A DNA stretch of 64,000 nucleotides, taken from positions 46,189,337-46,253,336 of the forward strand of contig CM076195.1 in NCBI GenBank assembly GCA_038277395.1, in the 5' to 3' direction. The stretch comes from Dryocosmus kuriphilus (Eukaryota; Arthropoda; Insecta; Hymenoptera; Cynipidae). Every line of letters begins with the position of its first letter. Position 1 is the stretch's first letter. This document shows positions 47,901-59,839 of this stretch, piece after piece. The translations under genes were made by a program, and so were the position numbers. The notes beneath the pieces are model-generated. The model made no database searches and was not told where the DNA came from. It saw only the letters and a list, made by a program, of their open reading frames with translations.

Positions 47901-48470
47901 GACGAAGCCTAATACTGTCCTCCATGACCTGAAGACTAAGGTCATTCATGTAATTGAGTTTGCGGCGCCAGCTGATGGTAACATTACATCGAAGGAGGAA
48001 GAGAAACGGACTAAATATCAAGATCTGCTTTTTGAATTGGGTAGGCTGTATCGAGGATGAAAAGTCCATGTTGTAGTTCTCATTATTGGTTGCCTTGGAT
48101 GTATTAAGGCTTCCTTCTTAAGCCTGATAAAAAAGATCCCGGCTTGCCAACATCAAGCTTTGAACATCGCACGCCGTATGTAAAAGGTTCTTTGGTCACT
48201 TCATCTGGTCCGTCAACACTGTGCCTTGTAATACGTCATATCTAGATTGGTAGCTCCAAAGAAGCATCTAAAGGAGTGAGTTTTCCATCTTCAACACTCG
48301 CAAAAAATTGCCACTCTTGCTTAACTTCTGGACAGAAAGATCAGAAGTGGATGACGTATATGTTTCAATTGCTTCCGGATTGGTTTATCTACTAGAGAAA
48401 CCATGATCGAAGCTTCCGAAGCCTACTTCTCCCGTAATAATAATAACAATAACAACAACTTACAAGAAAA
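44990..48470 (+). mobile_element. R2-like LINE (restriction-like endonuclease type), copy A
   Basis: Coding similarity begins near 45100 and continues to about 48190 with many frameshifts. The 3' end is a TAATAATAATAACAATAAC tail near 48440, typical of this LINE group. RT, a zinc-binding motif and a C-terminal nuclease-like segment occur in that order. No apurinic-type endonuclease is seen, which separates it from R1-type LINEs. Confidence 0.78.
45100..48190 (+). pseudogene. LINE polyprotein A: RT, zinc motif, restriction-like endonuclease
   Basis: The N-terminal part has MKWMVQLKKDILEC and later LNPKDVNLWALNCTTYDKAV-like text. RT motifs follow near 46330 (DYRKAFDSTNHELIIKLLE), 46518 (FQGDSLS) and 46655 (HLLYMDDHKLFA, active-site YMDD retained). 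The thumb has TNTLTLPILLYTFGSIKWSV. Near 47672 comes CRACKQGPETLGHILSGC, a CCHC-type motif. The end, near 47920-48060, has VIHVIEFAAPADGN and KRTKYQDLLFELGRL, matching the PD-(D/E)XK-like nuclease tail of R2-like LINEs. Numerous frameshifts and stops make it inactive. The exact clade (R2, R4 or Utopia-like) is not decided. Confidence 0.75.
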
Positions 48471-48589
48471 TATTTATAAATCAATAAAATAAAATAAAAA
48501 AACAGCTAAAATGGAGTAAAAGTCAATTGTAGTAAAGTAAAAATGTATAACGTGGCGCTGTCATCCTTCTTTCGTGTATGCGGGCTATC

Positions 48590-50800
48590 CTTGATTACAG
48601 AAGATGATTAGCCGTTATCGCCCAGAAAAGTTCACAGTTCAGCAGTATCGCCTTCTGTGTAAGATGTAAAAATTGTCCAGCTGCCAGGTCTTCCAAGTGC
48701 TGGATGCGTCTCGCGTGAACGTTCCCTGTAAAGGAGATTACGACCGGGTGAAGGGTGACCTTCACCCTCCAAACGCCCATGATATCTTGCCTGAAATCCG
48801 CATATTTCTGGATCTTCTCAGTATATCGAAGCTGAATGATGTTTAAAGGAACTGCTGTCAATAATTCTAACATGGCCATCGCGTTTGTTCCACCAGAGGA
48901 TATCCGGTCGATTTTGCCTGACTAGTTGGTCTGTCAGAATAGTCCTGCCCCAGCAGAGAAGATGATGTTCGTTCTCTAACACTCTTACCGGGGAGAATTT
49001 TTAATAAGGCTTACACTCCTCTAGCAAACCAAGATTAAGGACAATCTGTTGGTGGATAATCTCAGATGCATCATTGTGTCTACGGGTACATGCTTGCGAA
49101 GAATGCATCGTGTAGACATCAATGGTGTGATCAATTGTCTCATTTGGATTTCCAAAGAGGCGGCACTTATCAATGACCGTCTCATTATTGAGGACATGCT
49201 TTTGGTAGTTCCTAGTGTTCATTACTCCATCTTGGACAGCAATAATGAACCCCTCCGTTTCCAAAAAGAGTTCTCCCCACTTTAGCCAGAGTTTTTAAGC
49301 ATCAGTATCCATGCATGGAAGATCTAGTGTATAAGGGTGCTTTCCAAGTAGCTGCTTGCTTCGCCATTGAGTTTTATTTATTCAACAGTTAGGTGAGCGA
49401 TGTTTTGGTAATCAGAAACTGCAAGCTTCAGAGGAGTATACCGGTCATTTGTACAGATGTAATTGTAGAGCTGGATATTCGTCCTGTTTCGGAAGTATTC
49501 GCGGAGCTGTGTAACCTGTGAGTCACAAAGCATTCGAACATCTAAAATCCCTCTGGCCCCAAGTTTGCGTGGGAGGACTATTCTTTCCACAATGGTCCTC
49601 TCGTGATGCGTCCGATGTTCAGACAATTTCAAGCAAATAATTCTATTTAGAGCCGCGAGATCTGTTTTAGACCATAATATTAATCCAAAGGAATATGTTA
49701 GGAGAGGAATAGCAAAGGTGTTAATTGCCTTGGTGATGTTCTTAGTACTGAGCCCGGTAGACATGATCGAATTTAGTCGTCTGGAAAACGAAATCTTAAG
49801 AGCCTCTTTTATTGCAGACAGGAGTGGTCCCCTTGCCTGCAATACAGTGAGGTACCCGTAAGACTCCCCAACAATCATCGTCTGTATCAGATCCTGATCA
49901 CCCGCTTCCAGTGAGGTGATCATCTCTCCATGGTATAGATGCAGTTTCCTGCATTTATCCAGGCCCAGACTCAATCTGATGTCATTGGAAAGCTGCAGTG
50001 TAAGATGTTGAGAATATTTTACATTTTGGACTCTTGAGCCAGCACAAACCTTTAGGTCATCCATGTATAGGAGGTAAGTGAGCTGAGATTCAATCACTCC
50101 CGCCATTATATTAAACCCGTAGAAAGTGTTGTTGAGTGTCCTACTCAGAGCGTTCAGGGCTAAACAGAACGATAATGAACTGAAACAGTCGCCTTGGAAG
50201 ATGCCTCATTTAAATGACAAGGACTGAGTGTTCCTCGTAGCTCCACAACTAAAACACCTGATTCTCGTGCACCATGTGCTCATGCCGTGATCCGAAAGTT
50301 GAATCACGCGTGGATAGACCTTATATATCCTGAGGACCTAAAGCAAACAGTCTCGGGGTATCGAGGAAGAAGCTTGTTTATAGTCAATATAGGCCATTTG
50401 TTTGTAGTTGCATTAGGATATAATGGCCGTGAGACAGTGACTTGTAGAGTGTGGAAAGACAGGCAATTGGTTGATAGTCCATAGGACTATTAGGATCTGG
50501 TTTTTTAGGTATCATATACGTGAATTCCTCTGTCATGAAAGAGGTAATAAGTTCCGGATTCTCTAAAATGTCCTGGAGAGCGCCCGCAAGGGTGGGGTGC
50601 AGAGTCACCAGACACTTGTTCCAGAAACTGTGCACCCCATCCGAACCAGGTGCCTTCCAGTTCTTAGCCCTCTTTAGGATGCGAGTTACCTCAGAAGCTG
50701 TGATAGATTATCCATCGCAGGCATTTCTGAAACTCTGTCCTTTTTGAGGTCAAGACACGGCGTGTCCAATTTACTTGGCACATGATTACCCCAGATACCT
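48590..50800 (-). pseudogene. LINE polyprotein B, RT to endonuclease part
   Basis: Read downwards: RAKNWKAPGSDGVHSFWNKC near 50660, then TYMIPKKPDPNSPMDYQPIA (RT motif), LLYMDDLKVCAG near 50060 (YMDD retained), INTFAIPLLTYSFGLILWSK, THHERTIVERIVLPRKLG, and the zinc region CRLFGNPNETIDH near 49150, where expected Cys residues are lost. The tail YTEKIQKYADFRQDIMGVW near 48830 corresponds to the end of the nuclease domain. The 242-codon block 50106-49378 is the longest open part. Several frameshifts occur elsewhere. Confidence 0.75.
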
Positions 50801-51240
50801 CCAAGGACCACCGTAGTTGTCTGCGGTGGAGAGGAGATGCTACCTCTACTTGGCGCGTACCCAGGTGGCGGATAGGGGAATGCTCGCTGGAAGCAGAGGG
50901 TAGGGCCGAAATAAAATAGGCTCCGCGGATCAAACACACGATCGTTCACGGTCGCGGCCCACTAGGGGTGCCCTGAACTACAACCGGTCTTCTGCCCGGT
51001 GTGCGGCTGGGGCTGATGTGAGCTTGCTCTGCCCAGGTGAAAGTTGCGGCCGTGTATCAGGAATCCAGTCCCTTCGGGCCTTGATCAGGGAGTGCGTGGT
51101 GGCTGCAGGGATCGGAACCTGCAGTGCTCCGGGCGAGTCCGGTCCGTCGTTGTATTCCGGAACCGGGTAAATGAAGGCTGGGGACTGCGGTTCGAGGGTA
51201 TACCCGTTCCTAGCTATTTCGGCCCGCCCCGCCACGCACG

Positions 51241-52615
51241 ATGCGCTGGACAAAAACACGCATGGATTTTAAATTGAATGGGAACAATGGTAACAACTTG
51301 GCTAAGGACACGAACATGCGGAAAGGGACGGATAGTAGGGTACTGGACGACGAGATCTCTAGGACTAAGGAACCCTCGCCTTGGGTACTGCACTGCGGGA
51401 GGCAGCGTTGGAGAAACTGGCGGGTGATTACGAGAGAAAGGAGGAGCAATACCTCGAACAAGTCTGGAAGGCGTTGAAGGCGGCTAGTCAGACCTGCACA
51501 AAGACTAAAAATACACAGCAGGAGATTAAATCTGGGGTAGCGGCCACAATAGATTATCTACAGGCAGTTAGGATGAACAGAGAAAAATGGAGGAGTGCGA
51601 GGACTGACCTTAGGATCATTTCGAGACAAGCGTGGCAAAGATCTGGAAGGAGTGCCGATAATACTGCACTTATGAACATGAGTACTCCAGAGACAAAGAG
51701 GAAGAGAGCAGGTAATCTGAGACCTAGCCCAAATGAAACAGGAGTCGCGAAGTCGTCAGCGAAAAAACAAACGGAAGACGAGGGGCCATGGAAACAGGTT
51801 CACAGACACCATCTGAAAGAGCGTACGGGGCTCGAGGATGAGAGAGCCTTCCTAAAACAAGAAGACAAGCGAGCAAAGGGGGCAGAACGCGGTAAGAGAA
51901 CCAGGAGAATTCGACCTGAAGTACTCTTGATTAGGCCTAATGGGGACAAAAAGTACGCTGACGTACTTGAAGACATTCGAAAAAAGGTGAAACCGGAGGA
52001 GATGGACATTAAGGTTAAGTCCATTAGAGACAACAGGCTGAGGTATGTGCTCGTAGAGCTTGGTGCAACGACAGAAAATAAGAGCAAGTTTGAAGCAGCC
52101 CTCAAAACGGCAATTGGCGAGGTGGAGAGCGTAAGAAAACTTGTGCCTAGAGCCCAAATCGAGATACGAGATCTTGATGTGACGACAGAGGAGGAAGAGA
52201 TCAAAACAGCTCTAGACTTTTTTTGGGAGAAGAGAAGAGTAGTGAAATGAAGATCACACCCTCAAAGAAGAGCTTCAGGGGCAGCGTAATGTCATTCGTT
52301 GAAATGGATGCTCAATCTGCTGCTAGGGTGGAAAAAGAGGCACGGATCAAGATAGGTTGAGTCTACTGCCGTGTTCGCCAAAAGGTTAAACCGACCAGGT
52401 GTTTTCGTTGCCACGGCTATGGACACCTAGCTACGGAATGCAAGGGCACTGACAGGAGAGGCGCTTGCTGGAAGTGTGGTACGGATGGTCACATAGCTTC
52501 AGAATGCCCTAACAAACAAATGAAATGCTATCTTTACGTGGAGAAAGAGGACGGAAACAGGGAGGATCATACCAAGAGGCAGTACAAAAGAAAGGTAAAG
52601 GGAAATAATGGCAGT
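51241..52615 (+). pseudogene. R1-type LINE ORF1 (Gag-like), frameshifted
   Basis: The N-terminus starts in the frame of ATG 51241. It shifts near 51385 into a 289-codon frame with a coiled-coil-like region (EKLAGDYERKEEQYLEQVWK), a basic linker and RPEVLLIRPNGDKKYADVLE, then shifts again near 52245. Two CCHC zinc knuckles follow: CFRCHGYGHLATEC at 52400 and CWKCGTDGHIASEC at 52466. A third begins CYLYVEKEDGNRE but has lost its second Cys and its end. The protein would coat LINE RNA. A stop also lies near 52359. Confidence 0.82.
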
Positions 52616-55455
52616 CATCATGCAGGGGAACTTAGGGCGCTGTAGGCTTGCACAAGATCTCACCTTGAAGCTGGCGCACGAGAAGAAGGCGGATTTATTC
52701 ACAATAAGTGAACAGTACAAGAACCGCTGAGTGGATACTGGTTCTCTGATGAAACAGGGACGGCAGCAATCTGGGTTGTAAATGGTACAAAATCCCTATC
52801 AATAGTAATGGGAAATGCAACGGCTATGCATGGGTAAGGAATGGCAATCTGACTTTTGTCAGCTGCTACCTGTCGCCTAATGAAGGAATAGCGACTTTCA
52901 GAGAAAAGCTTAATAAAATTGAAGACGTCACCGGAGAAATTGATGGAGAACTCATCATCGCCGGAGACTTAAATGCCAAAGCCCAGGAATGGGGGATGAC
53001 ATGGTCTAACACGCGAGGGAAAGAGGTCACTGAAATGGTGGCTAGGTTGGACATGACTGTTATGAACACTGGTTCAACCACAACCTTCAGGAGGAACGGA
53101 GAGCGTGGCTCAATTATAGAAATCACCCTCGCTACCCCGAGCATTGCAACTTTGATTGTGAACTGGCGGGTCCTACCAAAAGGCTCGAATGTGGCTAAGC
53201 TCGATCCAGATTTTCTACTTGTGGTGGTATCACTGGAGGGCAGAACTGAAGCGGCAGACCAAATGTCTCTAAATAAGGACCAGGTTGAAACGCTCGTAAG
53301 GAAGACAATGAGGATCATCATTAAGGCATGCGATGCGGCTATGCTAAGGCGACAGCGAAGACAGCGATGGGAACCGACGTATTGGTGGAATGAAGAAATT
53401 GCTGAGCTTAGAAAGATCTGCAATACAAAGAAGCAAAAAAAAACCAATCTTACTAACAATCAGAAGCAACCAGGCCAAATTGTGGAGAGCTCTGCGCGAA
53501 GCGGTCAATACTGACACTTGGGGACGAGGTTACCAGATTGTAACTAATCGGTTCGGCAGAAAAAGACTGGAAGGTCTGAAAGACCCGCAAGCAATGGAAG
53601 ACATCATCAGGGTGCTGTTCCCTGATTATCCTGAGAGGAGCCCATCTGAGGCTCGTGTGAACGAAGAGGCCCCAGCCTTCACGATTGAGGAATTAAACGA
53701 GGCTGTAAAGTCAATCCGATGTAAAAAGACACCCGGCCCGGACGGCATCCCAAATGAGGTTATTGTCATAATCGCGAGGGAATTCACATTCCTCCTGCTT
53801 AATATGTTCAATACATACTTAAGTGCAGGGGTATTTAGTGCTCGATGGAAGACCCAAAGATTGGTGCTTATAGATAAAGGGAAGGGCCCTCCAGTCACTG
53901 CTTCCTCTTATCGCCCTTTATGTATGCTTGATACAACAGGTAAAGTGCTCGAGAAGCTCATTTGGGCCAGGCTACGAGCGGCTATACGAGCAGCTGGTGA
54001 TCTATCGGAAAGGCAATATGGATTTCGAGAAGACAGGTCAACGATAGGAGCTATAAATAAGGCCCTGAAAACTGCCAAAAGTGCGTGGATGGGCAGTCAT
54101 AGAGCACGAAAGGTATGCGTCGTCATAATTCTTGATGTAAAAAATGCCTTTAACTCTGCTAGGTGGAAGGATATTCTGAAGACGCTGAAGGAACGCTTCA
54201 GAGCTCCGACATATCTACTGCGAATAATTGAAGACTACTTGAGTGACAGGCAATTAAAGTTCTATACGACAGAGGGACCTAGAACGAAGGCCATTACAGC
54301 GGGCGTAGCAAAGGGGTCGGCTCTTGGGCCTGAACTCTGGAATGTTACGTACGACGATGTCTTGACTATCGATCTTCCATAGGATACCAAACTGGTGGAA
54401 TTTTCTGACTTAGCTGCCGTCATAATAGCTCGAACTGAAGAAGAAGCCAGGAGAAAGGCTGAGATTACTGTGCAGGCAACCACAGATTGGCTAACCGATC
54501 ATGGCTTTGAACTAGCTGCATCCAAGATGGAGATGGTAGTGTTTAACAGGTAAAGATGGTTTCCAAGGCGACTCCAAATTCAGATCGACGGCCAAGAGAT
54601 CATAGCAATGAAGTGGCTCAAGTACCTTGGAGTATTTCTGGACAAAAAGCTTAATTTCTGGACCCAAATACAAAAAGCGGCAGACAAAGAAGCCATCACT
54701 GTGGCAATGCTTTCAAGACCCATGCCCAACATTACGGGGCCCAAGAGCAGCAAGCGTAGGATTCTAATGAGTGTTACCCACTCTATCATGCTCTACGGCG
54801 CGGAGGTATGGGCGGATGTACTCATGGTTAACCAATACCGCAAGAAACTATTGTCAGTGCAAAGGAAGGGTGCCCTAAGAGTTGCGTGCTCCTAGGTACG
54901 GCAGCACTTATAGTATCGGGCATCATCCCCATAGACCTTTTGGCGGAGGAGCGAAAGAGAATCTACGAAAGAAGGGATGAAACGGACAAGAGACGATTTA
55001 GGAATCAAGAGAGGGAACACTCTTTGATACAATGGGAGGACAGATTCAAGTCCAGCGACGCTGGAAAATGGACTACCAGGCTCATCCCGGGAATCAGGGA
55101 GTGGACGCAAAGAAAACATGGCGAGGTGAACTTTTATCTTATACAATTCTTGACGGGTCACGGTCACTTTAACCATTACCTCTATTGGATGAAAAGGAAG
55201 AAGAGTCCGCAGTGCGACTACTGCACTAATAAGGAGGAGGACGCGTTGCACATCTTTTTTGAGTGTCAAAGATGGGCTGCAGAGAGGAGAGTACTTGAGA
55301 CCCTCAGCGGCGTAATGATCATGTCGGAAAATATTGTGGCTACAATGCTTGTTAGTGAGCAGAAATGGATAGCCGTAGCTAACTATGTTGAAAATATTCT
55401 TCACAAGAAGAAGGCGGATGAGAGGCTCAGAGAGAGCCAAGCTCTTCCACCTTAG
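52607..55455 (+). pseudogene. R1-type LINE ORF2: endonuclease, RT, C-terminal zinc motif
   Basis: ORF2 begins near 52607 (MAVIMQGNLGRCRLAQDLTL). The apurinic-type endonuclease shows ELIIAGDLNAKAQEWG near 52950, but the expected SDH near 53205 reads LDPDF. RT segments run from about 53390 to 54560: KKTPGPDGIPNEV, SYRPLCMLDTTGKVLEKLIW, YGFREDRSTIGAI, VIILDVKNAFNSARW and GVAKGSALGPELWNV. The FADD box is damaged and reads VEFSDLAAVI. The tail at 54886-55455 has FLTGHGHFNHYLYWM and CDYCTNKEEDALHIFFEC, the CCHC motif of R1-clade proteins. Frameshifts or stops occur near 53500, 54380, 54555 and 54890. Confidence 0.88.
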
Positions 55456-55887
55456 TCCTCCAATGAAGTAGTCTCCTATGCTAGGTGTCGAAGGCCGACA
55501 AGCCCGAGACGTGACTATTGTCGCGCCTGATGAGGATGACGCGTTCCCCTGCGCACGAGCCCAAATAAACAACGCAAACCCTCTAAGTTGCCGCCGGCCG
55601 ACGAGCCCGATGTCCGATGTGCGATGTAGATCACACTACTGAGAACGATGCGGAAAACAATTTACAGGGGCATATGGAAGAGAAGCTAAGGAATGGCGTT
55701 CTGCGCCTATAGGCAATGACCCTGAAGTAATGCGAAAGCGGTTCCGGGGTCATTGTCTGGCGAGAGGAGGTGGTTTTAGTGGGTATTGCCGTTTTTATTT
55801 TTTTAGGCCGAGTCCTACACTCAGTCTGTAAACAGGATTTCCACCTCCTCCAAAAAAAAAAAAAAAAAAAAAAACCCCCAGATACCT

Positions 55888-57637
55888 GATCAATATCTAG
55901 CCAACTCCTCAGCACTTGAGGGTTCACTGACATTATTGATTTCCCCATCACGAAGTTTACGGTAAGACTTCTTTTCATTTTTTAGGAAGGTTTTGTCATT
56001 ACTTCTCGGGGTAGACCTCTTGAAACGTCGCAGACGCGTTGACAGGACCATATGCCTCCGTCTAAGGTAGTCAATAACTTCGTCTGAGTCTTTAGATATT
56101 CTTCGACTGACGTTAAGTGGACGAAGGATTTCCTCTACGTGGTGAGTCAGCTTCTGTGACGATTGCCCTTTCTAAATTGTTACAACCGACCACGCGTTTG
56201 GCTCTTATTTGGCTGACCTCGCTTTGAAGTCTAAACTTCCATGGAGGATCTGACTTACTCCTGGGGAAGTAAGTTTTCTTTCCCCGGGGCTTGATTTTGA
56301 TGTTCATGATCTTGACACACGCAACCGCAGCGCAATGTGCAAGAGTCTGCAACTGCTTCAAGCTCATGTTTTGACGCAGGTACAGAGGCAATAGTCATTT
56401 TTCACGCTGCCAACTAATCGAAGAAGGCTGCTATTAGACCTAAACTTAAGGAGACCACCTCTTTGGGATGGTTCCTGTTCCGTAAACTCTATTATGGCAT
56501 CAGTGAAGTAGCCAATGAGAAATAAGCTGTCTTCATTGAGCTTTTCAGTGGGGTCCGTAGAAGCTTTATCCGGTGGATGGAGTCCTAATGACTGCCCACT
56601 ATGTGACATTTTCGTTATACGTCGCTCAATTGAACGGAATTATTCATCTAGGTATTGTGGGGTCACCCTTGAAGCCAATTCCAGATGGAGGCCTATGAAG
56701 AAACGATGTTATTCGTCATTCACAAATCCCCCTCCGAAGAAAGCCTCAAAGTGACACCTAACCACGTCCCTACTCCGGGTTGGCCATGATATCTGCTTTC
56801 TGGTCTGTGTACCCACCTGTTGTTGCTGGAGTATGATCTAAACCTCAGATCTAATACGGCTGATGGTGCTTCTATGGAAGAGTTTCTTTTGAGTTTTAAG
56901 TGTATTCTCCGATTAAGGTCATCTTCTGTTACTGTCGATAATTCCGAAATGGCGAAAGGCCATCCCGTCCTGTGAAGTGGTGGTCGCACCCAAATCATTT
57001 TCAAATTGGCAGCGCATCAAATACTCATCATGCTGAGGTTGAAAATTGGTGCACTGCTGCGGAATTTCTGATGAAGTGGTCGGACGTCCACTGTCGTCCG
57101 AAGCATCATCAGCAGTTGTGCCACGTGACATGGCACCTGCTGCCTCTTGCCGGTGTTCTGTCTGAACAGAATTTTCTTCGGGTGACATGGTCCAAGTTAC
57201 CTGGCAATCAGGCAACTCGCCCTTGTCAGACCGAATCAGGGGGGACCCGACGATCGTCGGGTAACGACCAACGTTTCAACAATATTTCTCGGATTTTAAA
57301 TTTTGGATTTTTAAAAGCTAAGGAAAGGGTGGTCCGCCCTCGCAGAGCCCCGCATGCGAGGGTAAGGTCTACATAATCTAGGAGGCGACCTCGTATCCTA
57401 GAGACACTGGTTACGGTACCACATCCCTGGTGCCATGCAGCTTGAGCACGGTAGTTCACGCGCATCGCTTGAGCGTTTTTACTTCGGGACCGTCCGGAGA
57501 CCATTGTCCGCGACTGCTTATTTAACTTTGTAAACACATTCAGCAAAAACACTCGGTACAGGGACCCTCTAACCGCAACCCGAGGACGCACCCGGTGGCC
57601 CGCTCAAAGTTCCTATACGAATAAACTGGGATGCCGA
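55888..57637 (-). pseudogene. LINE polyprotein B, N-terminal part
   Basis: Segments on the minus strand include TWTMSPEENSVQTEHRQEAA near 57190, HDEYLMRCQFENDL near 57010, and MNIKIKPRGKKTYFPRSKSD with PPWKFRLQSEVSQIRAKRVV at about 56310-56190. The last is the Arg/Lys-rich pre-RT region of this LINE group. At the insertion point the reading LRSWLDIDQVSG stops at 55888 and resumes at 50800. Assignment of the part upstream of 56900 is weaker. Confidence 0.6.
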
Positions 57638-57640
57638 TTA

Positions 57641-58090
57641 CACAGCCCCACAAAAAAAAAAAATTTTTTGTGCACGTGACCAGACCACCATATCTATATG
57701 TTTTTGGGGTCACTGAGTCCGAATCCGGGGTCCGCTTTTCTCCAACAGGTCAGGGTCAAGGTCATTTCAAGGTCAAATCAATATTATTCCACGAATGTGG
57801 ACCAAGATGCCGTTTTTGTATGTTTTTGAGATCCCTGAATCCGAATTCGAGATCTGTTTGTCTCTATCAGGTCAGGGTCAAGGTCATTTCAAGGTTAAAT
57901 CGAGGAAAAAGCCTGTGAACAGACACAATTACTACATCTATACGTTTTTGTGGTCGTTGAGTCCGAATCCGGGGTCCGTTTTTCTCCATCAGGTAAGGAT
58001 CAAGGTCATTTCAAGGATAAATCGAGGAAAACCCTGTGAACAGACACAACTACCACATGTATACGTTTTTAGGGTCGCTGAGTAAACAGA
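57641..58090 (+). repeat. left terminal repeat, ~120-bp tandem units
   Basis: Units carry GTCAGGGTCAAGGTCATTTC and TTGAGTCCGAATCCGGGGTC-like words, recurring near 57750, 57870 and 57990. Orientation is opposite to the right arm. Confidence 0.9.
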
Positions 58091-58149
58091 GACAGACATT
58101 ATAACTATATGTATCATCGATTTAGAAAATATCGAGAACCTTCATTTAT

Positions 58150-59284
58150 CTATTGTTTTGTATGGTATCTTACTCTTTTCTTTTTAAATGATCGTACAAG
58201 TGACTCTCTTTTATGCTTGACTCCTTTTTTATTACTTTCTCTCTTCAATGACCAGCAGTAATCAGCCATCATGTTCACATCCCACCGTCCTTGATATCTT
58301 TTTTCCATTTTCTTGATATCTTGGTGGAACCTCTCTCTCTCTGCTCCTCACTGAAACCCCCTAGATTCTGTGGAAAGTAATCTATATGTGAATTCAAATA
58401 ATGTAATTTTGAATTCATCAAACATCCTAGTTCCTTATAGTTTTCCAACATTCGATCCACTATTTTCTTGTACTCTACGCTTTTATTATTCCCAAGAAAA
58501 TTTTGTACAACTTCTTTAAAACTGACCCATGCCTTTCATGTATGAAGCTAGATATTCCGCTTTATTTTTAGGTAAATCCAGGTCCCTTACAAGATCATTC
58601 AATTCTTTTTGATCTATGATTTTTGGAGTTTTGTCTTGACCATTAGTAGCATAGTATTCACTACTTGTACTCATATTTCCATCATCTGAAGTATATTCAT
58701 CTCCATCTTTATATTCATCTTCTTCAGCGTCACTAATATCGCATGCATCATTGGTTGACATACTTTCCATCGAATCTATTGAACTGTCGCTTTCATCGTC
58801 AATATCAATATTTTCCTCTACTGGTCTTACTAACGTTGAAACTTCAGGATATTTGATACTCTGAATATTTTTTTTGTTAATTCCTGTCACTTTTGTCAAA
58901 CATATATAACAGTTTACTGCGCATGATGGCTCTTCCCAATATGTAGGTTTTACAAACTTTAATTTTTCAGGTTTTTTTTTCGGAATCATATCTGGTCATC
59001 ATCATGTAACAAGCACTACATAACTTGTGTGGTATCCATTTTTTATCTTGGTTATAAATATCCAATCCAAAACAGTTTTTGTAAATATTTTTAATTTTAT
59101 CGGATATTTGTCTTCAGTCAGCTGATAGTTGATACTTAGCACATACGTAACAAAATGCATCAACATTTTTGTTACAGTAGTGTTCAGATGAAGAACTTGC
59201 TACATTTGTTTTTAATGAAGACACTGAAGTCTGTTTATTTGAAGTATTTGAAGTTGTGTTATGCTTGTTTTTTTTAGGTCCCAT
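58150..59284 (-). pseudogene. Cys-rich transposon protein, internally deleted
   Basis: Start ATG at 59284. The N-terminal part (59284-58990) has FCYVCAKYQ and, after a stop near 59120, KWIPHKLCSACYMMM: CxxC pairs that look zinc-binding. A one-base change in an A run near 58980 shifts to KFVKPTYWEEP and CYICLTKVTGINKKN, then YPEVSTLVRPV, an acidic Asp/Glu/Ser stretch, and ELNDLVRDLDLPKNKAEYLA. At about 58515 this joins directly to KEVVQNFLGNN, then LGCLMNSKLHYLNSHIDYFP, FSEEQRER and, in another frame, FHQDI..MEKRYQGRWD and MMADYCWSLKRE, ending at 58150. I recall this family as a long, widespread arthropod/cnidarian protein whose central several hundred residues are missing here. Its biochemical role is unknown to me. 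Confidence 0.7.
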
Positions 59285-59839
59285 AGTGGATTTAAGTACC
59301 CACGCGTTAGGGATCCTGGTCCGATCGCAGGTGAGTCCACCGTCCTGAGGGTGATAACTCTCATAACTCCTCAGGTCTAAGTATGAGAGCCTTCTGACTT
59401 TGACGAGGACAATGTCAACTCGTCGTCAGACACACTACGGCTTCATTCTCACACCCTAACGCCCCCCTGCAAGGCAGCGCGCCACGCTGGCTTCGATAAC
59501 ACATGGGACTGGAAAGCGAATCATTCTACACATCTCCTTTCGAAGCAGTTGTCATCGTCCCAGTATCCCTCGCGGTAGCAGGATTTGAAGAATTCAAGTA
59601 TCACCACGCAGATGTAGTGTTAGTTTAGAAACTGTAATTGGGCTCACCAATGTTGCTATATTACATCCTTCAGCGCAGAGATATTCGGTCAGTCAGAATA
59701 TAAAAATGATATTCTATAAAACTGAGGATAAATTAAACGTCTGTCCTCCGTATCACGTTAAAACAGAAGTCTTGAAGCATAGAAAAGAAAACCAATATAT
59801 CCAATTTTATTTTACATCTGTATCATACGACATATTCAA

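Larger units (their letters stand above)
50801..55875 (+). mobile_element. R1-type LINE, copy C, inserted in copy B
   Basis: The insertion is flanked by CCCCAGATACCT at 50789-50800 and 55876-55887 and ends in a poly-A run at about 55852-55874. A 5' leader of about 450 bp precedes ORF1 with CCHC knuckles and ORF2 with endonuclease and RT. The 3' UTR has GGCGAGAGGAGGTGGTTTTA and TCCACCTCCTCC, typical of R1-clade tails. At about 5.07 kb it is near full length, though decayed. Confidence 0.9.
48560..57637 (-). mobile_element. R2-like LINE, copy B, split by LINE C
   Basis: The same family as copy A lies on the minus strand. Its 5' part is at about 57600-55888 and its 3' part at 50800-48590. Between them sits the plus-strand LINE C, bounded by a 12-bp duplication of copy B sequence. 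Its 3' end faces that of copy A, with only about 100-150 bp between. Confidence 0.75.

Noticed and set aside
51800..52204. 134-codon minus-strand frame
   Set aside because: Lies antisense to LINE C ORF1, which carries the recognisable domains on the plus strand.
54892..55572. 226-codon minus-strand frame
   Set aside because: Antisense to the ORF2 tail of LINE C with its clear CCHC motif; no motif of its own.
57226..57591. 121-codon minus-strand frame
   Set aside because: No recognisable domain; likely the 5' leader of LINE copy B.
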